Source: Deltaproteobacteria bacterium
GTDB taxonomy: Bacteria > Desulfobacterota > Deferrimicrobia > Deferrimicrobiales > Deferrimicrobiaceae
Length of the DNA stretch: 7,095 nucleotides
Direction: 5' to 3'
NCBI GenBank assembly: GCA_003513855.1
Contig: DOTC01000059.1
Location: 1 to 7,095, forward strand
Position numbers and translations under genes: made by a program. Below are positions 1-6,006 of the stretch, piece by piece. The notes beneath the pieces were generated by a model. The model saw nothing but the letters and a program-made list of their open reading frames with translations. It did not search any database and was not told the DNA's origin. Position 1 is the first letter of the stretch. Each line of letters starts with the position of its first letter.

Positions 1-117
1 CTGTGGGAGATGCTGTCGCGGGCCGGCTTTTCCGGGATCCGGTTTTTCGGGGATTTCGCCGGGTCCGATTTTTCGCCGGAGTCGGAAGCCCTCGTCTGCC
101 GGGCGGAGAAACAGTGA
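1..117 (+). CDS. C-terminal fragment of a probable class I SAM-dependent methyltransferase
   Basis: This is an open frame from the first base of the window to a TGA at 115-117, giving 38 residues; the rest of the gene lies upstream. The tail has the pattern Leu-x-x-Ala-Gly-Phe, then a hydrophobic strand, then Gly-Asp-Phe-x-Gly-Ser-x-Phe and a final short strand. This resembles the last two beta strands of class I (Rossmann-fold) methyltransferases, which often end in a 'YGDFDGSPF' type motif followed by a Ser-x-x-Leu-hydrophobic strand. The SAM-binding motif is not in the window, so neither substrate nor activity can be seen. The stop is followed by one base and then the GTG of the next gene, so the two are very probably cotranscribed and may be translationally coupled. 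The family call rests on the tail pattern only. Confidence 0.6.
   Translation: MWEMLSRAGFSGIRFFGDFAGSDFSPESEALVCRAEKQ
105..108 (+). promoter_or_regulatory. Ribosome binding site (GGAG) supporting a GTG start at 119
   Basis: GGAG lies inside the last codons of the upstream gene, 10 nt before the GTG at 119. It supports that non-ATG start. The family N-terminus also fits, because the nitroreductase fold begins about five residues before the Arg-Arg-Ser FMN-binding motif, as it does here. Confidence 0.5.
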
Positions 118-118
118 C

Positions 119-1105
119 GTGGATTTCTCCCGGGTGATTGCGGCCAGGCGGAGCCTGCGGGCCTTTTCGGAAAGGCCCGTGGAGCCGGAGAAGATCGAGC
201 GGATGATCGAGGCGGCCCGCTGGTCGCCCTCCTGCGCAAACCGCCAGCCGTGGCGGTTCGTGATCGTGGAACAGGGGGACCCCGCCCGGCCTGCCCTCGA
301 GGAGGCCCTTGGCCGGGGAAACGGATGGGCGAAGCGGGCGCCGGTCCTGATCGTGGCCGGGGCGAGGAAGGCCGATGCCGCCGTCGTGGAAGGCAGGGAA
401 TATTTCCTGCACGACACGGGGCTGGCCACGATGAGCCTTCTCCTCAGGGGGGTGGACCAGGGGCTTCTCGTCCACCCGATGGCGGGATGGAGGGAGGAGC
501 CCTTGAAGGCCGCTCTCTCCCTGCCGGACGATTTCTCCCCCGTCAGCGTGATCGCCGTGGGGTATGCGGGGAAGCCCGAGGACGTAGACGAGGAGACCCG
601 GAGGAAGGACGAGGTGCCCCGCATCCGGAAAGAAACGGGCGAAATCGCCTTCCGGGGCCGCTTTGGCGATCCGCTCGCCGCTTCCCTCCCCTTCGCCCCC
701 GCGAAGGTTTTCGAAACCGACATTCCCTTGCGGTTCGGGGACATCGACGCGATGGGGCACGTGAACAACGCCGTGGCGATGACCCTCTTCGAGCTCGGAA
801 GGGCGAAATTCTGCGCTCAAGTGCTCGGGATCCGAAAGGTCGAGGAGTACGATTGGATCCTGGCCGAGGCGACCGTGCGGTACCGGCTCCCGATCCTGCT
901 GCAGGACCAGGTGGGCCTCCGCATGCATATCACCGACGTCGCACGAAGTTCCTTCCGGTTCCGGGCCGAACTGTACGATCCCCGCGACGGCCGGGTCTTC
1001 ACGGAGGCGGAGACGGTCCAGGTGATGTACGACTACGAAAAAGGCCGCGTCAAGACTGTCCCTCCCGAATTCCTGGAAAAGGTGCGCGACTATATCGGCG
1101 GGTGA
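119..1105 (+). CDS. Nitroreductase / hot-dog acyl-CoA thioesterase fusion protein
   Basis: The 328-residue protein contains two complete domains. Residues 1-185 are a small FMN-dependent nitroreductase: the N-terminal Arg10-Arg11-Ser12 and the segment Ser37-Pro-Ser-x-x-Asn-Arg-Gln-Pro-Trp45 match the FMN-binding region, Pro120-Met-Ala-Gly123 is the usual mid-domain loop, and a Val-Ile-Ala-Val-Gly-Tyr strand (144-149) precedes the family's typical Arg-rich tail with Gly-Arg-Phe-Gly-Asp-Pro (180-185). After a linker of about 10 residues, 197-328 form a 4HBT/YbgC-like thioesterase: Arg-Phe-Gly-Asp-Ile-Asp-Ala-Met-Gly-His-Val-Asn-Asn (205-217) is the signature at the start of the hot-dog helix, with Asp210 the likely catalytic acid. 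Family knowledge gives NAD(P)H-dependent reduction for the first domain and acyl-thioester hydrolysis for the second; substrates are unknown. No signal peptide or membrane segment is seen, so it is probably cytoplasmic. The GTG start is one base after the upstream methyltransferase-like stop. Both domains lie in one uninterrupted frame with no sign of a frameshift. Confidence 0.88.
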   Translation: MDFSRVIAARRSLRAFSERPVEPEKIERMIEAARWSPSCANRQPWRFVIVEQGDPARPALEEALGRGNGWAKRAPVLIVAGARKADAAVVEGREYFLHDTGLATMSLLLRGVDQGLLVHPMAGWREEPLKAALSLPDDFSPVSVIAVGYAGKPEDVDEETRRKDEVPRIRKETGEIAFRGRFGDPLAASLPFAPAKVFETDIPLRFGDIDAMGHVNNAVAMTLFELGRAKFCAQVLGIRKVEEYDWILAEATVRYRLPILLQDQVGLRMHITDVARSSFRFRAELYDPRDGRVFTEAETVQVMYDYEKGRVKTVPPEFLEKVRDYIGG

Positions 1106-1131
1106 AGACACCCTCCGACCGGGGACCCGGG

Positions 1132-1209
1132 GCGCAGCGGGGGGTTCCGCGGAGCAGCCTGTGAAGCGAGGATGAGATTACGGCGAGCGTAGCGCAGCGG
1201 AATCCCCCC
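1132..1209. repeat. REP-like GC-rich inverted repeat between genes
   Basis: Two arms, GGGGGGTTCCGC at 1139-1150 and GCGGAATCCCCC at 1197-1208, can form a 12-bp stem with a single G-T wobble, enclosing a 46-base loop rich in GCG/AGCG units. A 9-base direct repeat, GCGCAGCGG, occurs at 1132-1140 and again at 1192-1200, exactly 60 bases apart. No T-tract follows either arm, so it does not look like an intrinsic terminator, and it has no convincing coding frame. It lies 26 bases after the fusion gene and about 45 bases before the ppdK promoter. It resembles a palindromic extragenic repeat. Only one copy is in the window, so genome-wide repetition is an inference. Confidence 0.45.
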
Positions 1210-1253
1210 GCGAGCACCCGCCCCCGAAAGAGTTGCGCGCCGAGAGACTTCGG

Positions 1254-1283
1254 TTGAATTCCGGACATCCAATTATCTATAAT
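1254..1283 (+). promoter_or_regulatory. Sigma70-type promoter of ppdK
   Basis: TTGAAT at 1254-1259 serves as the -35 element and a perfect TATAAT at 1278-1283 as the -10, separated by 18 bases. The surrounding 1254-1293 stretch is locally AT-rich within a very GC-rich intergenic region. A start site near 1290 is expected, leaving a leader of about 85 nt before the ppdK ATG at 1376. No other gene start lies between. The match is visible directly; activity is inferred. Confidence 0.75.
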
Positions 1284-1289
1284 GACCGC

Positions 1290-1375
1290 CAATCAGCGCC
1301 GGGGCACCGGGCTCTGGACGGGGGGCCGTTTTTTCGACAGCAGGTGCAAATCAACCATCCTTTTCGGAGGGTCTA
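1290..1375 (+). promoter_or_regulatory. Possible structured 5' leader of ppdK
   Basis: The stretch between the predicted start site and the ATG contains a possible 6-bp stem, GGCTCT at 1310-1315 with GGGGCC at 1322-1327 (two G-U pairs). It is followed after one G by a T6 run at 1329-1334, a layout like a weak intrinsic terminator or attenuator. The ribosome binding site GGAGGG at 1366-1371 sits 4 nt from the ATG. A ten-codon GTG frame (1344-1376) ends in a TAA that overlaps the ppdK start as TAATG. None of this matches a riboswitch I recognise, and the hairpin is weak, so regulation here is speculative. Confidence 0.25.
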
Positions 1376-4039
1376 ATGGCAAAGCGCGCGAAGCGGTATG
1401 TTTTCTATTTCGGGGACGGAAAGGCTGACGGAACCGGAAAGATGAGGGACCTGTTGGGCGGAAAAGGGGCGGGGCTTGCGAATATGACCAACCTGAAGAT
1501 CCCCGTTCCCCCCGGATTCACCGTCACCACGGAGGCGTGCAAGACGTACTTCGGAAACAAGAAGAAATATCCCCCCGGCATGTGGGAGCAGGTGCTATCC
1601 AACCTGAAGAAGGTGGAGAAGGCGATGGGGGCGAAGTTCGGCGACCCGAAAACCCCTCTTCTCCTTTCCGTGCGTTCCGGCTCGAAGTTTTCCATGCCCG
1701 GGATGATGGACACGGTCCTGAACCTCGGACTCAACGACACGACGCTGCAGGCTCTGGTCGGGAAGACGGGTAACGAGCGTTTCGCCTACGATACGTACCG
1801 AAGGCTGATCACCATGTTCGGAAGCACCGTCATGGGGGTCGACCGGCAGCTGTTCGAAAAGGTCCTGGAAGCGAAAAAAGCGAGCAGGAAGGTCCGTCTT
1901 GATACGGACCTGACCGTGGAAGATTTACGGGACCTCGTCGGGAAATTCCAGGGAATCTTCGAGAAGGAAACCGGGAGAGGGTTTCCGAAGGACCCTCTCC
2001 AGCAGCTCAAGCTCGCCATCAATGCCGTGTTCGACTCCTGGTTCGCCGACAGGGCGGTCACCTACAGAAAACTCAACAATATTTCCCATGATCTCGGAAC
2101 GGCTTGCAACGTCCAGGCCATGGTGTTCGGGAACATGGGGGAGAACTCGGGCACGGGCGTCGGTTTTACCCGGGACCCCTCCACCGGCCAGAGGAAGTTC
2201 TTCGCCGAGTACCTGAACAATGCGCAGGGGGAGGACGTCGTGGCGGGGATCAGGACGCCTCTTCACATCGATGAACTGAAGAGAACCATACCCGCCGCGT
2301 ACAACGATCTGGAAAGGATCTACCGGAAACTGGAAAGGCACTACAAGGACATGCTGGACATCGAGTTTACCGTCCAGGACGGCAAGCTCTACATGCTCCA
2401 GACCAGGATCGGAAAGCGGACCGCCGCCGCTTCCCTGAAGATCGCCATCGACATGGTCAAGGAAGGGCTGATCGACAAGAAGACGGCCCTCATGCGAATC
2501 GACCCCGGTCAGCTGGATACGCTCATGCACCCGTCCTTTGATCCGAAGGTGTCCGTCAAGGTCATCGGCAAGGGTCTTCCCGCATCGCCCGGCGCCGCGG
2601 TCGGCAAGGTCGTGTTCTCCGCGGAAGACGCCGAACTGTGCGCCGCCCGGGGGGAAAAGGTGATCCTGGTGAGAACCGAGACCTCACCCGAGGATATCGG
2701 GGGCATGGATGCGGCCCAGGGGATTCTCACCGCCCGGGGAGGGATGACGTCCCATGCGGCCGTTGTGGCAAGGGGGATGGGCAAGTGCTGTGTCGCCGGC
2801 TGCACGGCGCTTCACATCGACGAAAAGAAGAAAACCATGATCCTGGAACCGCACGTCCTGAAGGAGGGCGAGACCATCACCCTCAACGGGACCACGGGGG
2901 AAGTCATCCTCGGGAAGGTTCCCCTCGTGGAGCCGGAACTCACGGGGGATTTTCACACCATCATGAAATGGGCCGATGAGGTACGGGAGCTCGGAGTCCG
3001 GGCCAACGCCGATACGCCGGCCGATGCCCGCATGGCGCTCAAGTTCGGTGCGGAAGGGATCGGACTCGTCCGCACGGAGCACATGTTCTTCGAGGCGGAG
3101 AGAGTGCAGGCGGTACGCGAGATGATCCTGGCCGACGACACGGAAGGAAGGAAAAAGGCCCTCAAGAAGATCCTTCCCATGCAAAGAGAGGATTTCATCG
3201 GGATCTTCAAGGTGATGAACGGGTTGCCGGTGACCATCCGTCTCCTCGACCCGCCCTTGCACGAATTCCTGCCGAAAACCGACGAGGAACTGAGGGCGAT
3301 CGCCAAGGATATGGGCGTCCCCTTCCAGAAACTGCAGGCGCGGAACAAGGCGCTGCACGAGTTCAACCCCATGCTGGGGCACAGGGGATGCCGGCTCGGC
3401 ATCACGTATCCGGAAATCTCCGAGATGCAGGTCCAGGCCATCATGGAAGCCGCCTGCCAGGTGGCCAAGCAGAAAATCAAGGCGATCCCCGAGATCATGA
3501 TTCCGCTCATTTCCGACGTGAAGGAACTGAGCATGATGCGCGAGTTGACGGTGAGGATCGCCGAAGCGGTGCAGAAGCGGTACCGGGTCAAGGTCCGCTA
3601 CGAAGTGGGGACCATGATCGAAATTGCCCGGGCGGCCCTGCTGGCCCACGAGATCGCCCCGGAAGCCGACTTCTACTCCTTCGGCACCAATGATCTGACC
3701 CAGACGACGTACGGTCTGTCCAGGGATGATGCGGGAAGGTTCCTGCCTTACTACGTGGCTCACGGGATCTTCGAGGAGGACCCCTTCATCACCCTCGACC
3801 AGAAGGGGGTCGGTCTTCTCATGAGGATGGCCATCGAAAACAGCCGGAAGATCAAGAAGGGGATGAAGATGGGGATCTGCGGGGAGCAGGTGGATCCCCG
3901 GTCGGTCGCGTTCTGCGACGAGATCGGACTCACCTATGTGAGCGGTTCCCCGTTCCGGTTGCCGGTGGCCCGCCTTGCGGCGGCCCAGACGACGATCGCG
4001 AAAAAGAGGAAAAAAGGGACGTCCCTGTCATCGGTGTAA
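1376..4039 (+). CDS. ppdK: Pyruvate, phosphate dikinase
   Basis: This cytoplasmic enzyme interconverts pyruvate + ATP + Pi and PEP + AMP + PPi, working in gluconeogenesis or in PPi-linked glycolysis. At 887 residues it has the full bacterial length (about 870-900). The N-terminal ATP-grasp half (about 1-350) shows Gly-Gly-Lys-Gly-Ala-Gly-Leu (28-34), Arg100 in Ser-Val-Arg-Ser-Gly, and Glu330, Gln342 and Arg344 in the Ile-Glu-Phe...Leu-Gln-Thr-Arg segment; these correspond to Clostridium symbiosum Lys22, Arg92, Glu323, Gln335 and Arg337. The swivelling phosphohistidine domain holds Gly-Gly-Met-Thr-Ser-His (455-460), with His460 the phosphocarrier. The C-terminal PEP/pyruvate barrel (about 530-870) shows Arg-Leu-Leu-Asp-Pro-Pro-Leu-His-Glu-Phe (622-631), Phe-Gly-Thr-Asn-Asp-Leu-Thr-Gln (769-776) and Gly-Ile-Cys-Gly-Glu-Gln, with catalytic Cys835. 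Thr458, two residues before the catalytic His, is the position phosphorylated by the PPDK regulatory protein where that exists; no such gene is in the window. The ATG is set by GGAGGG at 1366-1371. It has its own promoter, and all key residues are intact. Confidence 0.98.
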   Translation: MAKRAKRYVFYFGDGKADGTGKMRDLLGGKGAGLANMTNLKIPVPPGFTVTTEACKTYFGNKKKYPPGMWEQVLSNLKKVEKAMGAKFGDPKTPLLLSVRSGSKFSMPGMMDTVLNLGLNDTTLQALVGKTGNERFAYDTYRRLITMFGSTVMGVDRQLFEKVLEAKKASRKVRLDTDLTVEDLRDLVGKFQGIFEKETGRGFPKDPLQQLKLAINAVFDSWFADRAVTYRKLNNISHDLGTACNVQAMVFGNMGENSGTGVGFTRDPSTGQRKFFAEYLNNAQGEDVVAGIRTPLHIDELKRTIPAAYNDLERIYRKLERHYKDMLDIEFTVQDGKLYMLQTRIGKRTAAASLKIAIDMVKEGLIDKKTALMRIDPGQLDTLMHPSFDPKVSVKVIGKGLPASPGAAVGKVVFSAEDAELCAARGEKVILVRTETSPEDIGGMDAAQGILTARGGMTSHAAVVARGMGKCCVAGCTALHIDEKKKTMILEPHVLKEGETITLNGTTGEVILGKVPLVEPELTGDFHTIMKWADEVRELGVRANADTPADARMALKFGAEGIGLVRTEHMFFEAERVQAVREMILADDTEGRKKALKKILPMQREDFIGIFKVMNGLPVTIRLLDPPLHEFLPKTDEELRAIAKDMGVPFQKLQARNKALHEFNPMLGHRGCRLGITYPEISEMQVQAIMEAACQVAKQKIKAIPEIMIPLISDVKELSMMRELTVRIAEAVQKRYRVKVRYEVGTMIEIARAALLAHEIAPEADFYSFGTNDLTQTTYGLSRDDAGRFLPYYVAHGIFEEDPFITLDQKGVGLLMRMAIENSRKIKKGMKMGICGEQVDPRSVAFCDEIGLTYVSGSPFRLPVARLAAAQTTIAKKRKKGTSLSSV

Positions 4040-4040
4040 A

Positions 4041-4082
4041 CGAAAACGAAAAGGGCTCCCTCCCGAAACCGGGAGGGAGCCC
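4041..4082 (-). terminator. Intrinsic terminator in the convergent ppdK/ggt gap, oriented for the minus strand
   Basis: A 13-bp perfect stem, GGGCTCCCTCCCG (4053-4065) with CGGGAGGGAGCCC (4070-4082), closes a four-base loop. Read on the minus strand, the stem is followed immediately by TTTTCGTTTTCG (complement of 4041-4052), a good U-tract for the GGT-family gene, whose stop lies 31 bases before the stem. On the plus strand the stem begins 13 bases after the ppdK stop, but what follows is C-rich with only scattered T (CTGCTCCTTCCTCC), so it is weaker there. It probably serves both genes, more efficiently for the minus strand. Confidence 0.85.
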
Positions 4083-4113
4083 CTGCTCCTTCCTCCTGCC
4101 GTCTCGCTACCCC

Positions 4114-5904
4114 CTACCACCCCATGGCATAGCCGGTATCCAGACGCGCCGTCGCCACGCCGGAGAGTACTCCGCTGCCGGCATCGTACCGTATGCCGAG
4201 AACCCGTCCGTGGCTCCACTCCCCGCCGACTTCCACCGTATGCCCCTTTGCGCGAAGGGTGGCAATCGTCGACTCGGGGATGCGGCGTTCCACGTGCATC
4301 GTTCCCGGCTGCGCGCTGTGCGGATGGAAGGATGCGGGGAAGTGGCTGGTGTGGAACGTGGGAGCGTCGACCGCGACCTGCATGTTCATGCCAAAATCGA
4401 CGCAATTCAGGAAGAACTGGAGCGACCACTGGTCCTGCTGATCCGCCCCCGGTGTCCCGAGCGCCATGAAGGGCCTGCCGTCCTTCAGCACAATCGTGGG
4501 AGTGAGGGTGGTGCGGGGACGTTTCCCGGGCTGAAGGGAATTGGCGTGGTCGGGGTCAAGGTAGAACATCTGCATGCGGGTTCCCAGGGGAAACCCCAGG
4601 CCTTCGATGACCGGCGAACTGCGGAACCAGCCTCCACTGGGCGTGGCGGATATCATGTTTCCCCACTGATCCGCCGCGTCCAGATGCGTTGTGTCTCCCT
4701 TGTGGATATCCGCCCCCCCCTTCCTCTCCTCGGGCAGGTACGCGGGTGCATTCCCGGGGCGCAGTTCCATCGACGCGCGGTCCGGGTCGATCAGCGCGCG
4801 ACGGTTTGCCGCGTATGCCTTGGAAAGAAGGATATCGAGAGGAACCCTGACGAAGTCCGGATCGCCGTAATACGTTTCCCGGTCCGCGAAAGCCAGTTTG
4901 GCCGTTTCGATCAGGAGGTGGATGTATTCCGGGGAGTTGTGTCCCAGGGAGGCCAGGTCGAACCCTTCCAGGACGGTCAACTGCTGCAGGAAGACCGGTC
5001 CCTGCGACCAGGGCCCGCACTTGTAGACATCGTACCCCCGGTAGGCGGCCGTTACCGGGTCTTCGACCCGGGTGGCGTACCGTGCCATGTCCTCCTTCGT
5101 GATCAGCCCGCCGTGACGTTTTCCCGTGGAGTCGGGGAGCCTGTTTTCCTTGATGAACGCGATGATCCGCTCCGCGATCTCTCCCTTGTAAAAGGCGTCG
5201 TGGGCGGCCGAAAGCGCTTTCCTACGGCCTCTCCGTTTCTCCCGGGATTCCGCCTCCAGGAGTTTTCCATACATCCCGGCCAGGTCCTTTTGGGCATAGA
5301 TCTCCCCCACGGCCGGAACGTGTCCGTCGGGAAAATAGGCCCGGGCCGAGCTCGGCCACATCTCCAGGAACTGTTCTTTGCTCCGCTCGAAGGCGGACGC
5401 AAGCCTTTCGAACATGGGGAAACCCCGTTCCGCCAGGTCGATGGCAGGCGAAAGGACCTGTGCCAGTCGCATGGTCCCGAAGCGGGACAGGGCCGCGATC
5501 CAGGTCGAGACGGCGTCGGGCACGGCGGCGGCCAGCAATCCATCGCCGGGAATGGTCTCGATTCCGTTTTTCCGGAACCACTCGATGTTCGCCCTTTGCG
5601 GAGCGGGCCCCTGACCGGAGAGGCTCACTATCCGCTTCTCGTTCGCCAGGTAGATCAGGATGGGCACTTCGCCGCCGATGCCGTAGATGTACGGCTCCAG
5701 CACGGCCAGGGCGAATCCCATCGCCACGCCGGCGTCCACCGCGTTGCCGCCTTCCTCGAGGATGTGCAGTCCGATCCGGCTGGCGAGGTAATGCCCGGAC
5801 GTGACCATCCCGTGCGTCCCCATGATGACGGGGCGGGTGGTGAAGATGTCCGGGCCCGAGCCGGCGAGAATGGCGAGCATGTCCCGGGAGTCACCGGATG
5901 TCAT
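4114..5904 (-). CDS. Gamma-glutamyltransferase-family Ntn hydrolase with an unusual substrate pocket
   Basis: The protein (596 residues from the ATG at 5904) is a full-length member of the gamma-glutamyltransferase family. These enzymes self-cleave into large and small subunits, and the new N-terminal Thr is the nucleophile. The processing site is clear: Asp404 | Thr405-Thr-His, followed by a strand ending Gly-Asn-Met-Ile-Ser-Ala-Thr. Upstream are the Glu-Gly-Gly-Asn-Ala-Val-Asp-Ala-Gly helix (51-59) and Gly-Ile-Gly-Gly-Glu (75-79); downstream is Lys-Arg-Pro-Arg-Thr-Thr-Leu-Thr-Pro-Thr (461-470). The positions of E. coli Arg114, Asn411 and Asp433, which hold the gamma-glutamyl group, are not conserved, the lid-loop insertion is missing, and the oxyanion Gly-Gly reads Gly486-Ala487. 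Substrate is therefore uncertain; a GGT-like amidase or acylase is possible. No signal peptide is visible, so it is probably cytoplasmic. An upstream in-frame ATG at 5970 would add 22 charged residues but has no ribosome binding site and lies outside the conserved region; 5904 is preferred. It follows pckG on the same strand. Confidence 0.9.
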   Translation of the reverse strand: MTSGDSRDMLAILAGSGPDIFTTRPVIMGTHGMVTSGHYLASRIGLHILEEGGNAVDAGVAMGFALAVLEPYIYGIGGEVPILIYLANEKRIVSLSGQGPAPQRANIEWFRKNGIETIPGDGLLAAAVPDAVSTWIAALSRFGTMRLAQVLSPAIDLAERGFPMFERLASAFERSKEQFLEMWPSSARAYFPDGHVPAVGEIYAQKDLAGMYGKLLEAESREKRRGRRKALSAAHDAFYKGEIAERIIAFIKENRLPDSTGKRHGGLITKEDMARYATRVEDPVTAAYRGYDVYKCGPWSQGPVFLQQLTVLEGFDLASLGHNSPEYIHLLIETAKLAFADRETYYGDPDFVRVPLDILLSKAYAANRRALIDPDRASMELRPGNAPAYLPEERKGGADIHKGDTTHLDAADQWGNMISATPSGGWFRSSPVIEGLGFPLGTRMQMFYLDPDHANSLQPGKRPRTTLTPTIVLKDGRPFMALGTPGADQQDQWSLQFFLNCVDFGMNMQVAVDAPTFHTSHFPASFHPHSAQPGTMHVERRIPESTIATLRAKGHTVEVGGEWSHGRVLGIRYDAGSGVLSGVATARLDTGYAMGW

Positions 5905-5907
5905 ATG

Positions 5908-5913
5908 CCCCCC
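5908..5913 (-). promoter_or_regulatory. Weak G-run ribosome binding site for the GGT-family gene
   Basis: On the minus strand, GGGGGG lies 3-5 nt before the ATG at 5904, whereas the alternative ATG at 5970 is preceded by a C/T-rich stretch without purines. The match to the anti-Shine-Dalgarno sequence is imperfect and the spacing short, so it only mildly favours the 5904 start. Confidence 0.3.
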
Positions 5914-6006
5914 GTTTTCGGTCGGGTGGGTCCGGCGGTCGGAGAGGCGGCCGGTTTCCCCCTTCGGCATTGCAGACGAGGTTGTGGGTTGACGGTCGCA
6001 GACCGG

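Noticed and set aside
250..1164. Plus-strand frame overlapping the nitroreductase-thioesterase gene
   Set aside because: The composition is almost entirely Gly, Arg and Pro, and the competing frame encodes two recognisable domains.
1102..1164. Twenty-codon GTG frame overlapping the stop of the fusion gene (GTGA)
   Set aside because: It runs into the left arm of the inverted repeat, is rich in Gly, Pro and Arg, and shows no conserved feature; the overlap is probably chance.
2684..3763. Minus-strand open frame (359 codons) antisense to ppdK
   Set aside because: It is His-, Arg- and Gly-rich with no domain pattern and lies wholly within intact ppdK, so it is a GC-bias shadow.
5905..5970. Upstream ATG at 5970 as the start of the GGT-family gene
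   Set aside because: It has no ribosome binding site, and the added 22 residues are charged, low in hydrophobics and outside the conserved N-terminus. It remains possible.
5905..6006. Search for a separate promoter of the GGT-family gene
   Set aside because: On the minus strand I see no convincing -35/-10 pair; the gap is GC-rich and cotranscription with pckG is the simpler reading.
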